From: Pelomonas candidula
GTDB lineage: Bacteria; Pseudomonadota; Gammaproteobacteria; Burkholderiales; Burkholderiaceae_C
Reading direction: 5' to 3'
DNA: 64,000 nt
Assembly: GCF_043555985.1 (NCBI RefSeq)
Contig: NZ_JBIGIC010000005.1
Coordinates: 186,001 to 250,000 of the forward strand
Shown in pieces: positions 49,590 to 56,833 of the stretch (position 1 is the stretch's first letter; each line of letters begins with the position of its first letter). Position numbers and translations under genes: made by a program. Under the pieces are notes generated by a model, which was not told the origin of the DNA, made no database searches, and was given only the letters and a program-made list of their open reading frames with translations.

Positions 49590-49616
49590 TTAGCACTCTC
49601 CAAGGCGGAGTGCTAA
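49590..49616. promoter_or_regulatory. Perfect CIRCE element (HrcA operator) upstream of rpoH
   Basis: TTAGCACTC at 49590-49598 and GAGTGCTAA at 49608-49616 are separated by exactly nine bases, matching the CIRCE consensus at every arm position. A likely sigma-70 promoter overlaps it: TTAGCA (49590) as -35 and TAATAT (49614-49619) as -10, 18 bases apart. HrcA bound here should block rpoH transcription. Confidence 0.93.
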
Positions 49617-49665
49617 TATCCATCTCACCGCTGCATCTCGTGGCGGTCTAGCAAGGATCAAGACG

Positions 49666-50583
49666 ATGTCTGCCTCTTCCGCCATTGCCGTTCGCAGTCC
49701 CTGGGCCATGGTGCCCTCGCTGGGCAATCTGGACGCCTACATCTCCGCCGTGAACCGCCTGCCGCTGCTGACCGCAGAGGAGGAAAGCTCGGCCGCGCGC
49801 AGCCTGCGCGACAAGGGCGACGTGGAGGCCGCCGGCCGTCTGGTGCTGTCGCACCTGCGCCTGGTCGTGTCCATCTCGCGCCAGTACGTCGGCTACGGCC
49901 TGCCCCAGGGCGACCTGATCCAGGAAGGCAATGTCGGCCTGATGAAGGCCGTCAAGCGCTTCGACCCGGACCAGGGCGTGCGGCTCGTCAGCTACGCGAT
50001 GCACTGGATCAAGGCCGAGATCCACGAGTACATCCTGAAGAACTGGCGCATGGTCAAGGTCGCGACGACCAAGGCCCAGCGCAAGCTGTTCTTCAACCTG
50101 CGCTCGATGAAGCACCAGCTGAAGGCCGACCAGGCCGACGGCGAGACGCACCGCAACACGCTCACCGAGGCGGAAGTCGACCACGTCGCCAGCACGCTGA
50201 ACGTCAAGCGCGAGGAAGTGCTGGAGATGGAGACCCGCATGTCGGGCGGCGACGTGGCGCTGGAGCCGCAGACCGACGACGACGGCGAGAGCTTCGCCCC
50301 CATCGCCTACCTGGCCGACGACAGCCAGGAGCCGACACGAGTCATCGAGGCGCGCTCGCGCGACGACCTCGCCGGCAACGGCATCGCCCGCGCGCTGGAA
50401 GCGCTGGACCCGCGCAGCCGCCGCATCGTCGAGGAGCGCTGGCTGAAAGTGAATGACGACACGTCCGGCGGCATGACACTGCACGAGCTGGCTGCCGAGT
50501 ACGGCGTGTCGGCCGAGCGCATCCGCCAGATCGAGGTCGCAGCGATGAAGAAGATGAAGAAGGCGCTGACCGAAGCCGCCTGA
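49666..50583 (+). CDS. rpoH: RNA polymerase sigma-32 factor RpoH
   Basis: The heat-shock sigma factor, 305 residues. Region 2 contains DLIQEGNVGLMKAVKRFDP and SYAMHWIKAEIHEYIL. The RpoH-specific box QRKLFFNLR is at residues 138-146, which separates it from RpoD and RpoS. Region 4 ends with TLHELAAEYGVSAERIRQIE. A perfect CIRCE lies 50 bp upstream of the ATG, placing rpoH under HrcA repression in addition to any RNA thermometer or protein-level control. A strong terminator follows. Confidence 0.97.
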   Translation: MSASSAIAVRSPWAMVPSLGNLDAYISAVNRLPLLTAEEESSAARSLRDKGDVEAAGRLVLSHLRLVVSISRQYVGYGLPQGDLIQEGNVGLMKAVKRFDPDQGVRLVSYAMHWIKAEIHEYILKNWRMVKVATTKAQRKLFFNLRSMKHQLKADQADGETHRNTLTEAEVDHVASTLNVKREEVLEMETRMSGGDVALEPQTDDDGESFAPIAYLADDSQEPTRVIEARSRDDLAGNGIARALEALDPRSRRIVEERWLKVNDDTSGGMTLHELAAEYGVSAERIRQIEVAAMKKMKKALTEAA

Positions 50584-50633
50584 GCTTCGTCGCACCGGAA
50601 GCAGAAAGCCTCTTGCGAGGCCCTCCAACGAAG

Positions 50634-50653
50634 AAAGCCCCGCGAGGGGCTTT
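50634..50653. terminator. Bidirectional terminator between rpoH and sco1
   Basis: AAAGCCCC and GGGGCTTT form an 8-bp stem around GCGA, between convergent genes. Confidence 0.85.
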
Positions 50654-50655
50654 CG

Positions 50656-51264
50656 TCATTTCCTGGCCTGCGCCTCGGCCAGCAGCAGTTTGATGTCGTG
50701 CGCCAGCGGCTCGGCGCCGGCGCCGTAGCGGGCGTAGACGCGCACGCGCCCTTCGGTGTCGAAGATGAAGCTGGCGGCCGTGTGGTCCATCGTGTAGGTG
50801 TCAGGTGTCTTGCCCGGCACCTTGGCGAAGAAGACCTTGAACTCCTTGGCTGCGGCCTGCGTCTGCTCAACGCTGCCATGCAGGCCGACGAAGCTGGGAT
50901 CGAAGCTGGCCAGGTAGGCCTTCAGCAGCGCGCCCGTGTCGCGCTCGGGGTCGATGGTGACAAAGACGCCCTGCACCTTGTCGCCGTCCGCGCCCAGCGA
51001 CTTCTTGACCTCGGCCACCTCCATCATCGTCGTCGGGCAGACGTCGGGGCACTGCGTGTAGCCGAAGAACACCACCGCGACCTTGCCCTTGAAGTCCGCC
51101 AGGGACCGCGCCCGGCCGTCCTGGTCGGTCAGGTTCAACTGCCTGGCGTACTCGGCGCCAGTCAGGTCGATGCCCTTGAAGGCCTCCCTGGCCGGCTCGG
51201 CCTTCTGGCAGCCGGCCAGCGCCAGCGCGGCAAGCGCGGCGAGAGTGAAGCGACGGGTGCTCAT
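50656..51264 (-). CDS. SCO1/SenC copper chaperone for cytochrome oxidase
   Basis: A 202-residue lipoprotein-type SCO protein that delivers copper to the CuA site of subunit II. Lipobox LALAGC has Cys 19. The copper-binding pair CPDVC (C72, C76) and histidine H161 (YTMDHTA) are all in place within a thioredoxin fold. The minus-strand frame is open further upstream, but ATG 51264 overlaps the ctaB stop by four bases and begins the signal peptide. It is the last gene of the assembly-factor operon. Confidence 0.95.
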   Translation of the reverse strand: MSTRRFTLAALAALALAGCQKAEPAREAFKGIDLTGAEYARQLNLTDQDGRARSLADFKGKVAVVFFGYTQCPDVCPTTMMEVAEVKKSLGADGDKVQGVFVTIDPERDTGALLKAYLASFDPSFVGLHGSVEQTQAAAKEFKVFFAKVPGKTPDTYTMDHTAASFIFDTEGRVRVYARYGAGAEPLAHDIKLLLAEAQARK

Positions 51265-52166
51265 TGGATGTAATGGTCGATCAAAAGGGCCGCAAACAGC
51301 AGCGACAGATGCCAGATGGAGAACCAGAAGGTTCGCCGCGCCAGCATCTCCGAGTACGAGCGCCACAGCCGGAAGGCATACCCGCAGAAGCCCAGGCCCA
51401 GCGCCAACGCGCTGACCAGGTAGAACCAGCCGCTCATGCCGGTCAGGAAGGGCAGCAGCGTCGCAGCCAGCAGCACCCAGGTGTAGAGCAGGATCTGCAG
51501 ACGCGTGTAGTCGTTGCCATGCGTGACCGGCAGCATCGGCAGGCCGGCACGGGCGTAATCCTCCACGCGGTACAGCGCCAGCGCCCAGAAATGCGGAGGC
51601 GTCCACAGGAAGATGATGAGGCACAGCAGCCAGGGCTCGGGCCCCAGGTCGCCGCGCAATGCGGCCCAACCCAGTACCGGCGGCATGGCGCCCGAAGCGC
51701 CGCCGATGACGATGTTCTGCGGCGTCATCGGCTTCAAGATGACGGTGTAGATGACTGCATAGCCGACGAAGGTGGCGAAGGTCAGCCACATCGTCAGCAC
51801 GTTGACGTAGAGAGCCAGCAGCACCATGCCGGCCGCGCACAGCAGCGCCGAGAACGCCAGCGTCTGCGGGCGGCTCAGCTCGCCCTTGGCCGTGGCGCGC
51901 CAGGCGGTGCGCTTCATGCGCGCGTCGATGCCGTCCTCGATGAGGCAGTTGAAGGCCGCTGCCGCACCGGCCACCAGCCAGATGCCGGCGATGGCCGCGA
52001 GCATCGTCAGGGCCTGGTCCAGCGACGGCAGCCCCGGCACGGCCAGGGCCATGCCGATGGCCGCGCAGAAGACGATGAGCTGGACGACGCGCGGCTTGGT
52101 CAGCTGGTAGAACTGTTGCCAGCGCGGGCTGTGCGCGAGCGCGCTGGCTGTGGACGTGGAAGCCAT
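51261..52166 (-). CDS. ctaB: Protoheme IX farnesyltransferase (heme O synthase)
   Basis: CtaB/CyoE adds a farnesyl group to heme B, giving heme O. The 301 residues form about eight or nine membrane helices. The prenyl-diphosphate-binding motif FNCLIEDGIDARMKRT and the second loop VYTVILKPMTPQNIVIGG are present. The gene is two bases downstream of ctaA and overlaps sco1, so heme O and heme A synthesis are co-expressed. Confidence 0.96.
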   Translation of the reverse strand: MASTSTASALAHSPRWQQFYQLTKPRVVQLIVFCAAIGMALAVPGLPSLDQALTMLAAIAGIWLVAGAAAAFNCLIEDGIDARMKRTAWRATAKGELSRPQTLAFSALLCAAGMVLLALYVNVLTMWLTFATFVGYAVIYTVILKPMTPQNIVIGGASGAMPPVLGWAALRGDLGPEPWLLCLIIFLWTPPHFWALALYRVEDYARAGLPMLPVTHGNDYTRLQILLYTWVLLAATLLPFLTGMSGWFYLVSALALGLGFCGYAFRLWRSYSEMLARRTFWFSIWHLSLLFAALLIDHYIQ

Positions 52167-52168
52167 GA

Positions 52169-53257
52169 TCAGGAAAGCGCGGCCCTCAGCCGCGCGAGCA
52201 AGGTGGTGAGCAGGGCCAGCAGCACAGCGGCGCCGGCGGTGTGCCCCAGGGCCGCGACGATGGGCCAGCCGAGGACGACGTTGGACAGGCCCGTGGCGAG
52301 CTGCCAGCCGGCCGCGGCGAGCAGCCAGCGCGACCAGGCCGGCGCCGGGCGGCGCAGCGCCCAGGCCAGCGCCAGTACGGCCGTGAAGACGACGGCCGCG
52401 CCGATACGGTGGGCCATGTGGATCGCGGCCAGCGAGTCGTACGTGAGCCAGCCGCCGTCGGCATTGCGGCCCAGGTCGCGCCAGAGCTGGAAGCCCTGCG
52501 CGAAATCCATCTGCGGCCAGAACTCACCGCTGTGGCAGGCCGGGAACTCGTCGCAGGCCAGCACGGCGTAGTTCGTGCTGACCCAGCCGCCCAGCGCAAC
52601 CTGGGCCAGCGTCAGCAGCAGCACGATGGCGGCGGCGCGGCGCAGCCAGGTCGGCACCGCGAGCGGCTGCGGCGCGTAGGCCTCGCGCTGCCAGGCCAGC
52701 AGCATCAGCAGTCCCAGGCCGAACAGCAGATGCAGCGTGACGATGGCGGGGAAGAGCTTCATCGTCACGGTCAACGCACCGAACGCGCCTTGCACGCAGA
52801 CCCACAGCAACGTCAGCGTCGGCCACCACGGCGATGGCGCCGCCTCGCCTTCGCTCTTCCTGAGCCGCCAGCTCAACGCGGCCAGCACGAGGATGAGCAG
52901 CCCCACGGCGCTGGCGAGGTAGCGGTGGACCATCTCGATCCACGCCTTGCCGTGCGTGACGGGCCCGGTGGGCATGGCCGCCTGCGCGGCCTCGATGTGG
53001 TGATGCGCGCCGACCGGGCTCGCCGAGGCGTAGCAGCCGGGCCAGTCCGGGCAGCCCAGGCCGGAATCGGTCAGCCGCGTGAACGCACCGAAGACGATGA
53101 GGTCGAAGGTCAGAAACAGCGTCAGCAGCGTCAGCGCGCGCAGCCGGCCGGCCGGCGTGCTCGCGCGCGAGCGCTGCCGCCACCACAGCAGCGGGCCGAT
53201 GGCCACGGCGCCGCCGATGGCGGCGACCTGGCCGAGCGGGAGCAGCAGCTCGTTCAC
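52169..53257 (-). CDS. ctaA: Heme A synthase (COX15/CtaA)
   Basis: CtaA oxidises the C8 methyl of heme O to give heme A for the aa3 oxidase. It has 362 residues and about eight membrane helices. Conserved features include FGAFTRLTDSGLGCPDWPGCY, the heme-ligating histidine in MVHRYLAS, and a second-half AIHMAHRIGA. It sits between a SCO-like gene and ctaB. Confidence 0.96.
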   Translation of the reverse strand: MNELLLPLGQVAAIGGAVAIGPLLWWRQRSRASTPAGRLRALTLLTLFLTFDLIVFGAFTRLTDSGLGCPDWPGCYASASPVGAHHHIEAAQAAMPTGPVTHGKAWIEMVHRYLASAVGLLILVLAALSWRLRKSEGEAAPSPWWPTLTLLWVCVQGAFGALTVTMKLFPAIVTLHLLFGLGLLMLLAWQREAYAPQPLAVPTWLRRAAAIVLLLTLAQVALGGWVSTNYAVLACDEFPACHSGEFWPQMDFAQGFQLWRDLGRNADGGWLTYDSLAAIHMAHRIGAAVVFTAVLALAWALRRPAPAWSRWLLAAAGWQLATGLSNVVLGWPIVAALGHTAGAAVLLALLTTLLARLRAALS

Positions 53258-53259
53258 GG

Positions 53260-53955
53260 TCAGCGCCCTGCCTTGTCCCAGCTGGCGCTGGCGCGCAGCA
53301 GCTTGTCGAGGTCGGCCTTGAGCTTCTTCGGGTCGGGGTCGCCCGGCGCGCGCAGCATCCAGCGGCCGATCGGGTCGATGACGTAGAAGTGGTCGGACAA
53401 GGTCTTGCCCGGCGCCGGCTTGAGCCAGGCCTCCAGGCGGTCACGCGGCACCTGCAGCACCTGCACCTCGACGCCCTTCTGGCCGACCGCCGCCAGCACC
53501 TCGGCACGCGGCAGGCTGCCGTCCTGCGGGATCAGCCAGAGCTTATCGACGCGACCGCGTTCCTTGCCCAGCATCTCGCGCAGTTGACGCTGCACGTAAA
53601 GCTGGCGCTCGCAGGCAGCCTCGCAGGCGGACGGCTGCACGACGGCCAGCAGCCACTGCCCTTTCAGCGACTCGGCCGGCACGGGGTGGCCCTGAAGGTC
53701 GGTGAGCGGCAAGTCAGCCGGGATCTCGGCGGTGGGCGTGATGAGATCGCCATAGGCCGAGCCGTGCGGCTTGACGACGTAGAAGGTGAAATAGGACGCC
53801 ACGACCGGCGCGGCGCACAGCGCCAGCACGAGGAACATCTTCCAGCGGCCGGCGCGCTGCTGAGGCGTGACGCGCGGGTCGGGCAGGCTGTGTACCGCGA
53901 AGCTCAACGGCTCAGGGCTTGTGGAACCGGGGGCGGAGGAGTTGGAACCAGACAT
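53260..53955 (-). CDS. Membrane-anchored SCO-like thioredoxin-fold protein
   Basis: A 231-residue protein with one membrane helix (MFLVLALCAAPVVASYFTFY, about residues 40-59) and a periplasmic thioredoxin-like domain. It has a CEAAC motif spaced like the SCO copper pair (C-x3-C) and a C-terminal DHFYVIDPIG segment where SCO proteins carry their histidine. It belongs to the uncharacterised proteins regularly found between surf1 and ctaA in betaproteobacteria. Its 5' end overlaps the surf1 3' end by 44 bases. Confidence 0.8.
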   Translation of the reverse strand: MSGSNSSAPGSTSPEPLSFAVHSLPDPRVTPQQRAGRWKMFLVLALCAAPVVASYFTFYVVKPHGSAYGDLITPTAEIPADLPLTDLQGHPVPAESLKGQWLLAVVQPSACEAACERQLYVQRQLREMLGKERGRVDKLWLIPQDGSLPRAEVLAAVGQKGVEVQVLQVPRDRLEAWLKPAPGKTLSDHFYVIDPIGRWMLRAPGDPDPKKLKADLDKLLRASASWDKAGR

Positions 53956-54613
53956 AGAGACCGACGATCAGCGCGCAGAGCGCGAACCATTGAAAGGCGT
54001 AGCCGTAATGTTTCTGCAGGCCGAGGTCGGGGGCCGGCCAGTGGCGAAGCAGGCCATCGTCGACGCCAGCGGGCGCGGTCTGCACGACGGTCAGCGGCAG
54101 CAGCGCCAGGCCCGACTCGACGGCGAAGGCCGCAGGATCGAGATTTTGCCGGATCGCGCCGGCAGCCCCGGTACCCAGCTCATAAAGCCGCGATGGTGTC
54201 GCGGCGAGCCGGCCTTCGACCTCGACCTCGCCGGCCGGCGTCACGAGCGGCGGCAGGTGGGTGCGATCGGCCGAGTCGCGTGGCACCCAGCCGCGCTCGA
54301 CGAGGATCGCATCGCCGCGGCCGGCCAGCCGCAGCGGCGTGACGACGTAGAAACCGGCCCGGCCATCCATCGGCCGGTTGTCCAGCCACACGGTCCGGTC
54401 GGCCACCCAGACACCGCGCAGCACGACGCGGCGGTGCAGCGGCGAACCAACCAGCTCGGTGTTGGACAGTGGTGAACGGGCGCCCTCGACCTCGTCGGCA
54501 GTCTGCAACGCGATCTTCTGCGCGGCGCGGTCGAGCTGCCAGACACCGAGGCGCGCCGTCAACGCGGCCCCCAGCAGCGCGGCGGCCAACAGCAGCCAGC
54601 GCCGCGCCGTCAT
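53912..54613 (-). CDS. SURF1 family cytochrome oxidase assembly protein
   Basis: SURF1 helps insert heme A into subunit I. From the ATG at 54613 it has 233 residues with membrane helices at both ends (WLLLAAALLGAALTARLGVW and YAFQWFALCALIVGLYVWF) and a periplasmic domain between. Family motifs WQLDRAAQK, GPLHRR-like SPLHRRVVLRG, DNRPMDGRAGFYVVTPL and VERGWVPRD are present. The frame is open further upstream, but ATG 54613 begins the first helix cleanly. Confidence 0.92.
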   Translation of the reverse strand: MTARRWLLLAAALLGAALTARLGVWQLDRAAQKIALQTADEVEGARSPLSNTELVGSPLHRRVVLRGVWVADRTVWLDNRPMDGRAGFYVVTPLRLAGRGDAILVERGWVPRDSADRTHLPPLVTPAGEVEVEGRLAATPSRLYELGTGAAGAIRQNLDPAAFAVESGLALLPLTVVQTAPAGVDDGLLRHWPAPDLGLQKHYGYAFQWFALCALIVGLYVWFQLLRPRFHKP

Positions 54614-54643
54614 GCGATTCCCCCGGGCGGATAATTCGACGTC

Positions 54644-54868
54644 ATGAAATTCCTGATCCTGGTCGCCTTCATCGGCATCTTCGGTGCGCTGGCGTCGGCC
54701 GGCTTCTTCATGCTGCGCAAGGGCCGCGGCGACGACAAGCGCAGCCCCAACATGGCCCGGGCATTGGCCGTGCGCGTGGGCCTGTCGGTGGCGCTGTTCC
54801 TCATCATCCTGCTGAGCTGGAAGCTGGGCTGGATTCACCCGACCGGACTGCCGCTGAAAGCGGCCTGA
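54644..54868 (+). CDS. Twin-transmembrane protein, DUF2909 family
   Basis: A 74-residue protein with two membrane helices (residues about 3-23 and 43-60) joined by a basic loop RKGRGDDKRSPNMARALAVR. The family is a regular neighbour of cox genes in beta- and gammaproteobacteria, with no known function. It is the only plus-strand gene inside the minus-strand oxidase block and is divergent from surf1 with a 30-bp gap. Confidence 0.88.
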   Translation: MKFLILVAFIGIFGALASAGFFMLRKGRGDDKRSPNMARALAVRVGLSVALFLIILLSWKLGWIHPTGLPLKAA

Positions 54869-54879
54869 GCCGCAACAAA

Positions 54880-54903
54880 AAAGCGCCGCATCCGCGGCGC
54901 TTT
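54880..54903. terminator. Bidirectional terminator between DUF2909 gene and ctaE
   Basis: AAAGCGCCGC and GCGGCGCTTT pair over 10 bp around ATCC, between convergent genes. It also separates the structural oxidase operon from the assembly operon. Confidence 0.85.
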
Positions 54904-54920
54904 GTCTTTGGCGTGTCGGC

Positions 54921-55805
54921 TTACATCCAGTAGACGACGACGTACAGGCCCAGCCAGACGACGTCGACGAAGTGCCAGTACCAGGCCGCACCTTCGAAAC
55001 CGAAATGGCGCTCGGGCGTGAAGTGGCCCTTCATCAGGCGGATGGTGATGAACAGCAGCATCAGCGCGCCCACGCAGACGTGGAAGCCGTGGAATCCGGT
55101 CAGCATGAAGAAGGTCGAACCGTAGATGCCGGAGCTGAGCTTGAGGTTCAGTTCGGTGTAGGCGTGGTGGTATTCGTAGGCCTGGAAGCCGAGGAAGGTG
55201 GCGCCCAGCAACACGGTGATCCACATCCAGCCGATGGTCTTGGCACGGTTGCCGGCGATCAGCGCATGATGGGCGATGGTCAGCGTGACGCCCGAGGTCA
55301 GCAGCAGCGCAGTGTTGATCGTCGGGATGGGCCAGGGGCCCATCGTCGTGAAGGCCTCGACGGTGCCGCCCGGCGCGGCGGTGAAGCCCGGTGCGGTGCT
55401 GGGCCAGATGGCCTTGAAGTCGGGCCACAGCAGGCTGTTCTCCAGGCTGCCCAGCCCAGGCACGGCAAAGGTGCGAGCCCAGTACAGCGCGCCGAAGAAG
55501 GCAGCGAAGAACATCACCTCCGAGAAGATGAACCAACCCATGCTCCAGCGGAAGGAGACGTCGATGCGGTCGCTGTAGAGGCCGCCTTCGCTCTCGCCGA
55601 TGGCGTCGCGGAACCAGGCCTGCAGCACGAAGGCCCAGAACAGGAAGCCGAACAGCAGCGAGTAGGCGCCCCAGCCGTGGCCGTTGACCCACTGGCCCGC
55701 GCCGAGGATGACGAAGAACAGGCCGGTCGCGGCCATCACCGGGTGCCGCGATGGCGCCGGGACGAAGTAGTACGGGGTCTTGCCCGGGGTTGCCGCTGCC
55801 GACAT
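54921..55805 (-). CDS. ctaE: Cytochrome c oxidase subunit III
   Basis: Subunit III of the aa3-type oxidase, 294 residues with seven membrane helices. The start ATG 55805 has AAGGAG seven bases upstream; the longer open frame starts in weak sequence. Conserved parts include SRHPVMAATGLFF, SEVMFFAAFFGALYWA, FLGFQAYEYHHA and GFHGFHVCVGALML, ending in WHFVDVVWLGLY. It is the last gene of the ctaC-ctaD-small protein-ctaG-DUF2970-ctaE operon. Confidence 0.97.
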   Translation of the reverse strand: MSAAATPGKTPYYFVPAPSRHPVMAATGLFFVILGAGQWVNGHGWGAYSLLFGFLFWAFVLQAWFRDAIGESEGGLYSDRIDVSFRWSMGWFIFSEVMFFAAFFGALYWARTFAVPGLGSLENSLLWPDFKAIWPSTAPGFTAAPGGTVEAFTTMGPWPIPTINTALLLTSGVTLTIAHHALIAGNRAKTIGWMWITVLLGATFLGFQAYEYHHAYTELNLKLSSGIYGSTFFMLTGFHGFHVCVGALMLLFITIRLMKGHFTPERHFGFEGAAWYWHFVDVVWLGLYVVVYWM

Positions 55806-55855
55806 TTCGCTTCTCCTTGTTCTCGCTCGTTCCAAACCTTGTTGCGGACCGGCCG

Positions 55856-56098
55856 TCAGGCCGCCGCCACTCCACTGCCGATGACCCAGCGGACCAGCAG
55901 CACCAGCATCAAAACAAACAGGGCCGCGCCAAGCACGCCCGCAATGATCACGTGCACCGGGTTGAGCTTGGCCATGTCGTTCTCATGGTCCTTGCTCCGG
56001 CGCACGCCAAAAAAACTCCAGGCCACGGCCGAGATCGTCTGGGCGAACGAGGCCTTGCGGCCCACCGCTTCCTTCAGGTCACGACCGGCGTCGCTCAC
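55856..56098 (-). CDS. DUF2970 small membrane protein
   Basis: An 80-residue protein starting with GTG at 56098 inside the ctaG stop (GTGA overlap). The N-terminal half carries DLKEAVGRKASFAQTISAVA and WSFFGVRRSKDHENDMAKLN, which identify DUF2970. The C-terminal half is one membrane helix (VIIAGVLGAALFVLMLVLLV). The family is regularly encoded between ctaG and ctaE in Burkholderiales, and its role in oxidase assembly is untested as far as I know. Confidence 0.9.
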   Translation of the reverse strand: MSDAGRDLKEAVGRKASFAQTISAVAWSFFGVRRSKDHENDMAKLNPVHVIIAGVLGAALFVLMLVLLVRWVIGSGVAAA

Positions 56099-56709
56099 AG
56101 CGAGCCTCCGCCAGCCTTGGGCGCCTGGCCCACCTTGACCCCGCCTTTGCCCGCCACCTCGAAGAAGGTGTAAGACAGGGTGATGGTCTTCACGTCCCTG
56201 GGCAGCTTGGAGTCGACAACGAACACGACCGGCCACTGCTTGCTCTCGCCCGGCTTCAGGGTGTATTCGTTGAAGCAGAAGCATTCCAGCTTGTTGAAAT
56301 GCGCCGCCGCCTGCATGGGCGCATAGCTCGGGATGGCCTGCGCGGACATGGTGCGGTTCTGCACGTTGCGGAACTCGTACATGACCTGGGTCAATTCGCC
56401 CGGGTGCACTGTCATGTGCCTCACGGCGGGCTTGAAATCCCAGGGGCCACGCGCGTTGGTGTCGAACTCAACCGTGATCTCGCGGCTGTAGTCGATCTGC
56501 CCGTTGCCGTTGTCGATGCCTTTATCAGCCAGCGCCGTCTGCCGCTCGGCGAGCGACAGCACATTGATGCCCAGCGCGTTGCAGATGGCCTTGTAGAACG
56601 GGACCATCGCGTAGCCGAAGCCGAACATCAGCGCCACGACGACGGCCAGCTTCACGAAGAGCTGGCGGTTGTCGCGATGCAATGCTGCGGCGAACGCGCT
56701 GAATTTCAT
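56095..56709 (-). CDS. ctaG: Cytochrome c oxidase assembly protein CtaG (Cox11)
   Basis: CtaG delivers copper to the CuB site of subunit I. From ATG 56709 it has 204 residues. One N-terminal membrane helix (LFVKLAVVVALMFGFGYAMV) is followed by a periplasmic immunoglobulin-like domain with the copper motif KLECFCFNEYTL. The start lies two bases after the stop of the 36-residue assembly protein, so it is tightly coupled. A TTG at 56721 is an in-frame alternative. Confidence 0.95.
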   Translation of the reverse strand: MKFSAFAAALHRDNRQLFVKLAVVVALMFGFGYAMVPFYKAICNALGINVLSLAERQTALADKGIDNGNGQIDYSREITVEFDTNARGPWDFKPAVRHMTVHPGELTQVMYEFRNVQNRTMSAQAIPSYAPMQAAAHFNKLECFCFNEYTLKPGESKQWPVVFVVDSKLPRDVKTITLSYTFFEVAGKGGVKVGQAPKAGGGSL

Positions 56710-56710
56710 C

Positions 56711-56821
56711 TCAGTGGCCAAACATCGTCATCTTCACGACGAAGCCGACGCCGAAGGCGATGGCCACCGTCAGCAGGATCAACCCCAGACGACGGTTGGC
56801 CTTGCGTTGCTCGGGCGTCAT
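56711..56821 (-). CDS. Cytochrome oxidase small assembly protein (36 residues)
   Basis: A very short gene between ctaD and ctaG on the minus strand. Its product starts MTPEQRKANRRLGLILL, continues as a single membrane helix (about residues 12-30) and ends VKMTMFGH. The basic N-terminus should stay in the cytoplasm. Position, length and sequence fit the small assembly protein seen in this place in betaproteobacterial cox operons. It begins 13 bases after the ctaD stop. Confidence 0.88.
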   Translation of the reverse strand: MTPEQRKANRRLGLILLTVAIAFGVGFVVKMTMFGH

Positions 56822-56833
56822 TGCGGCGCGACC

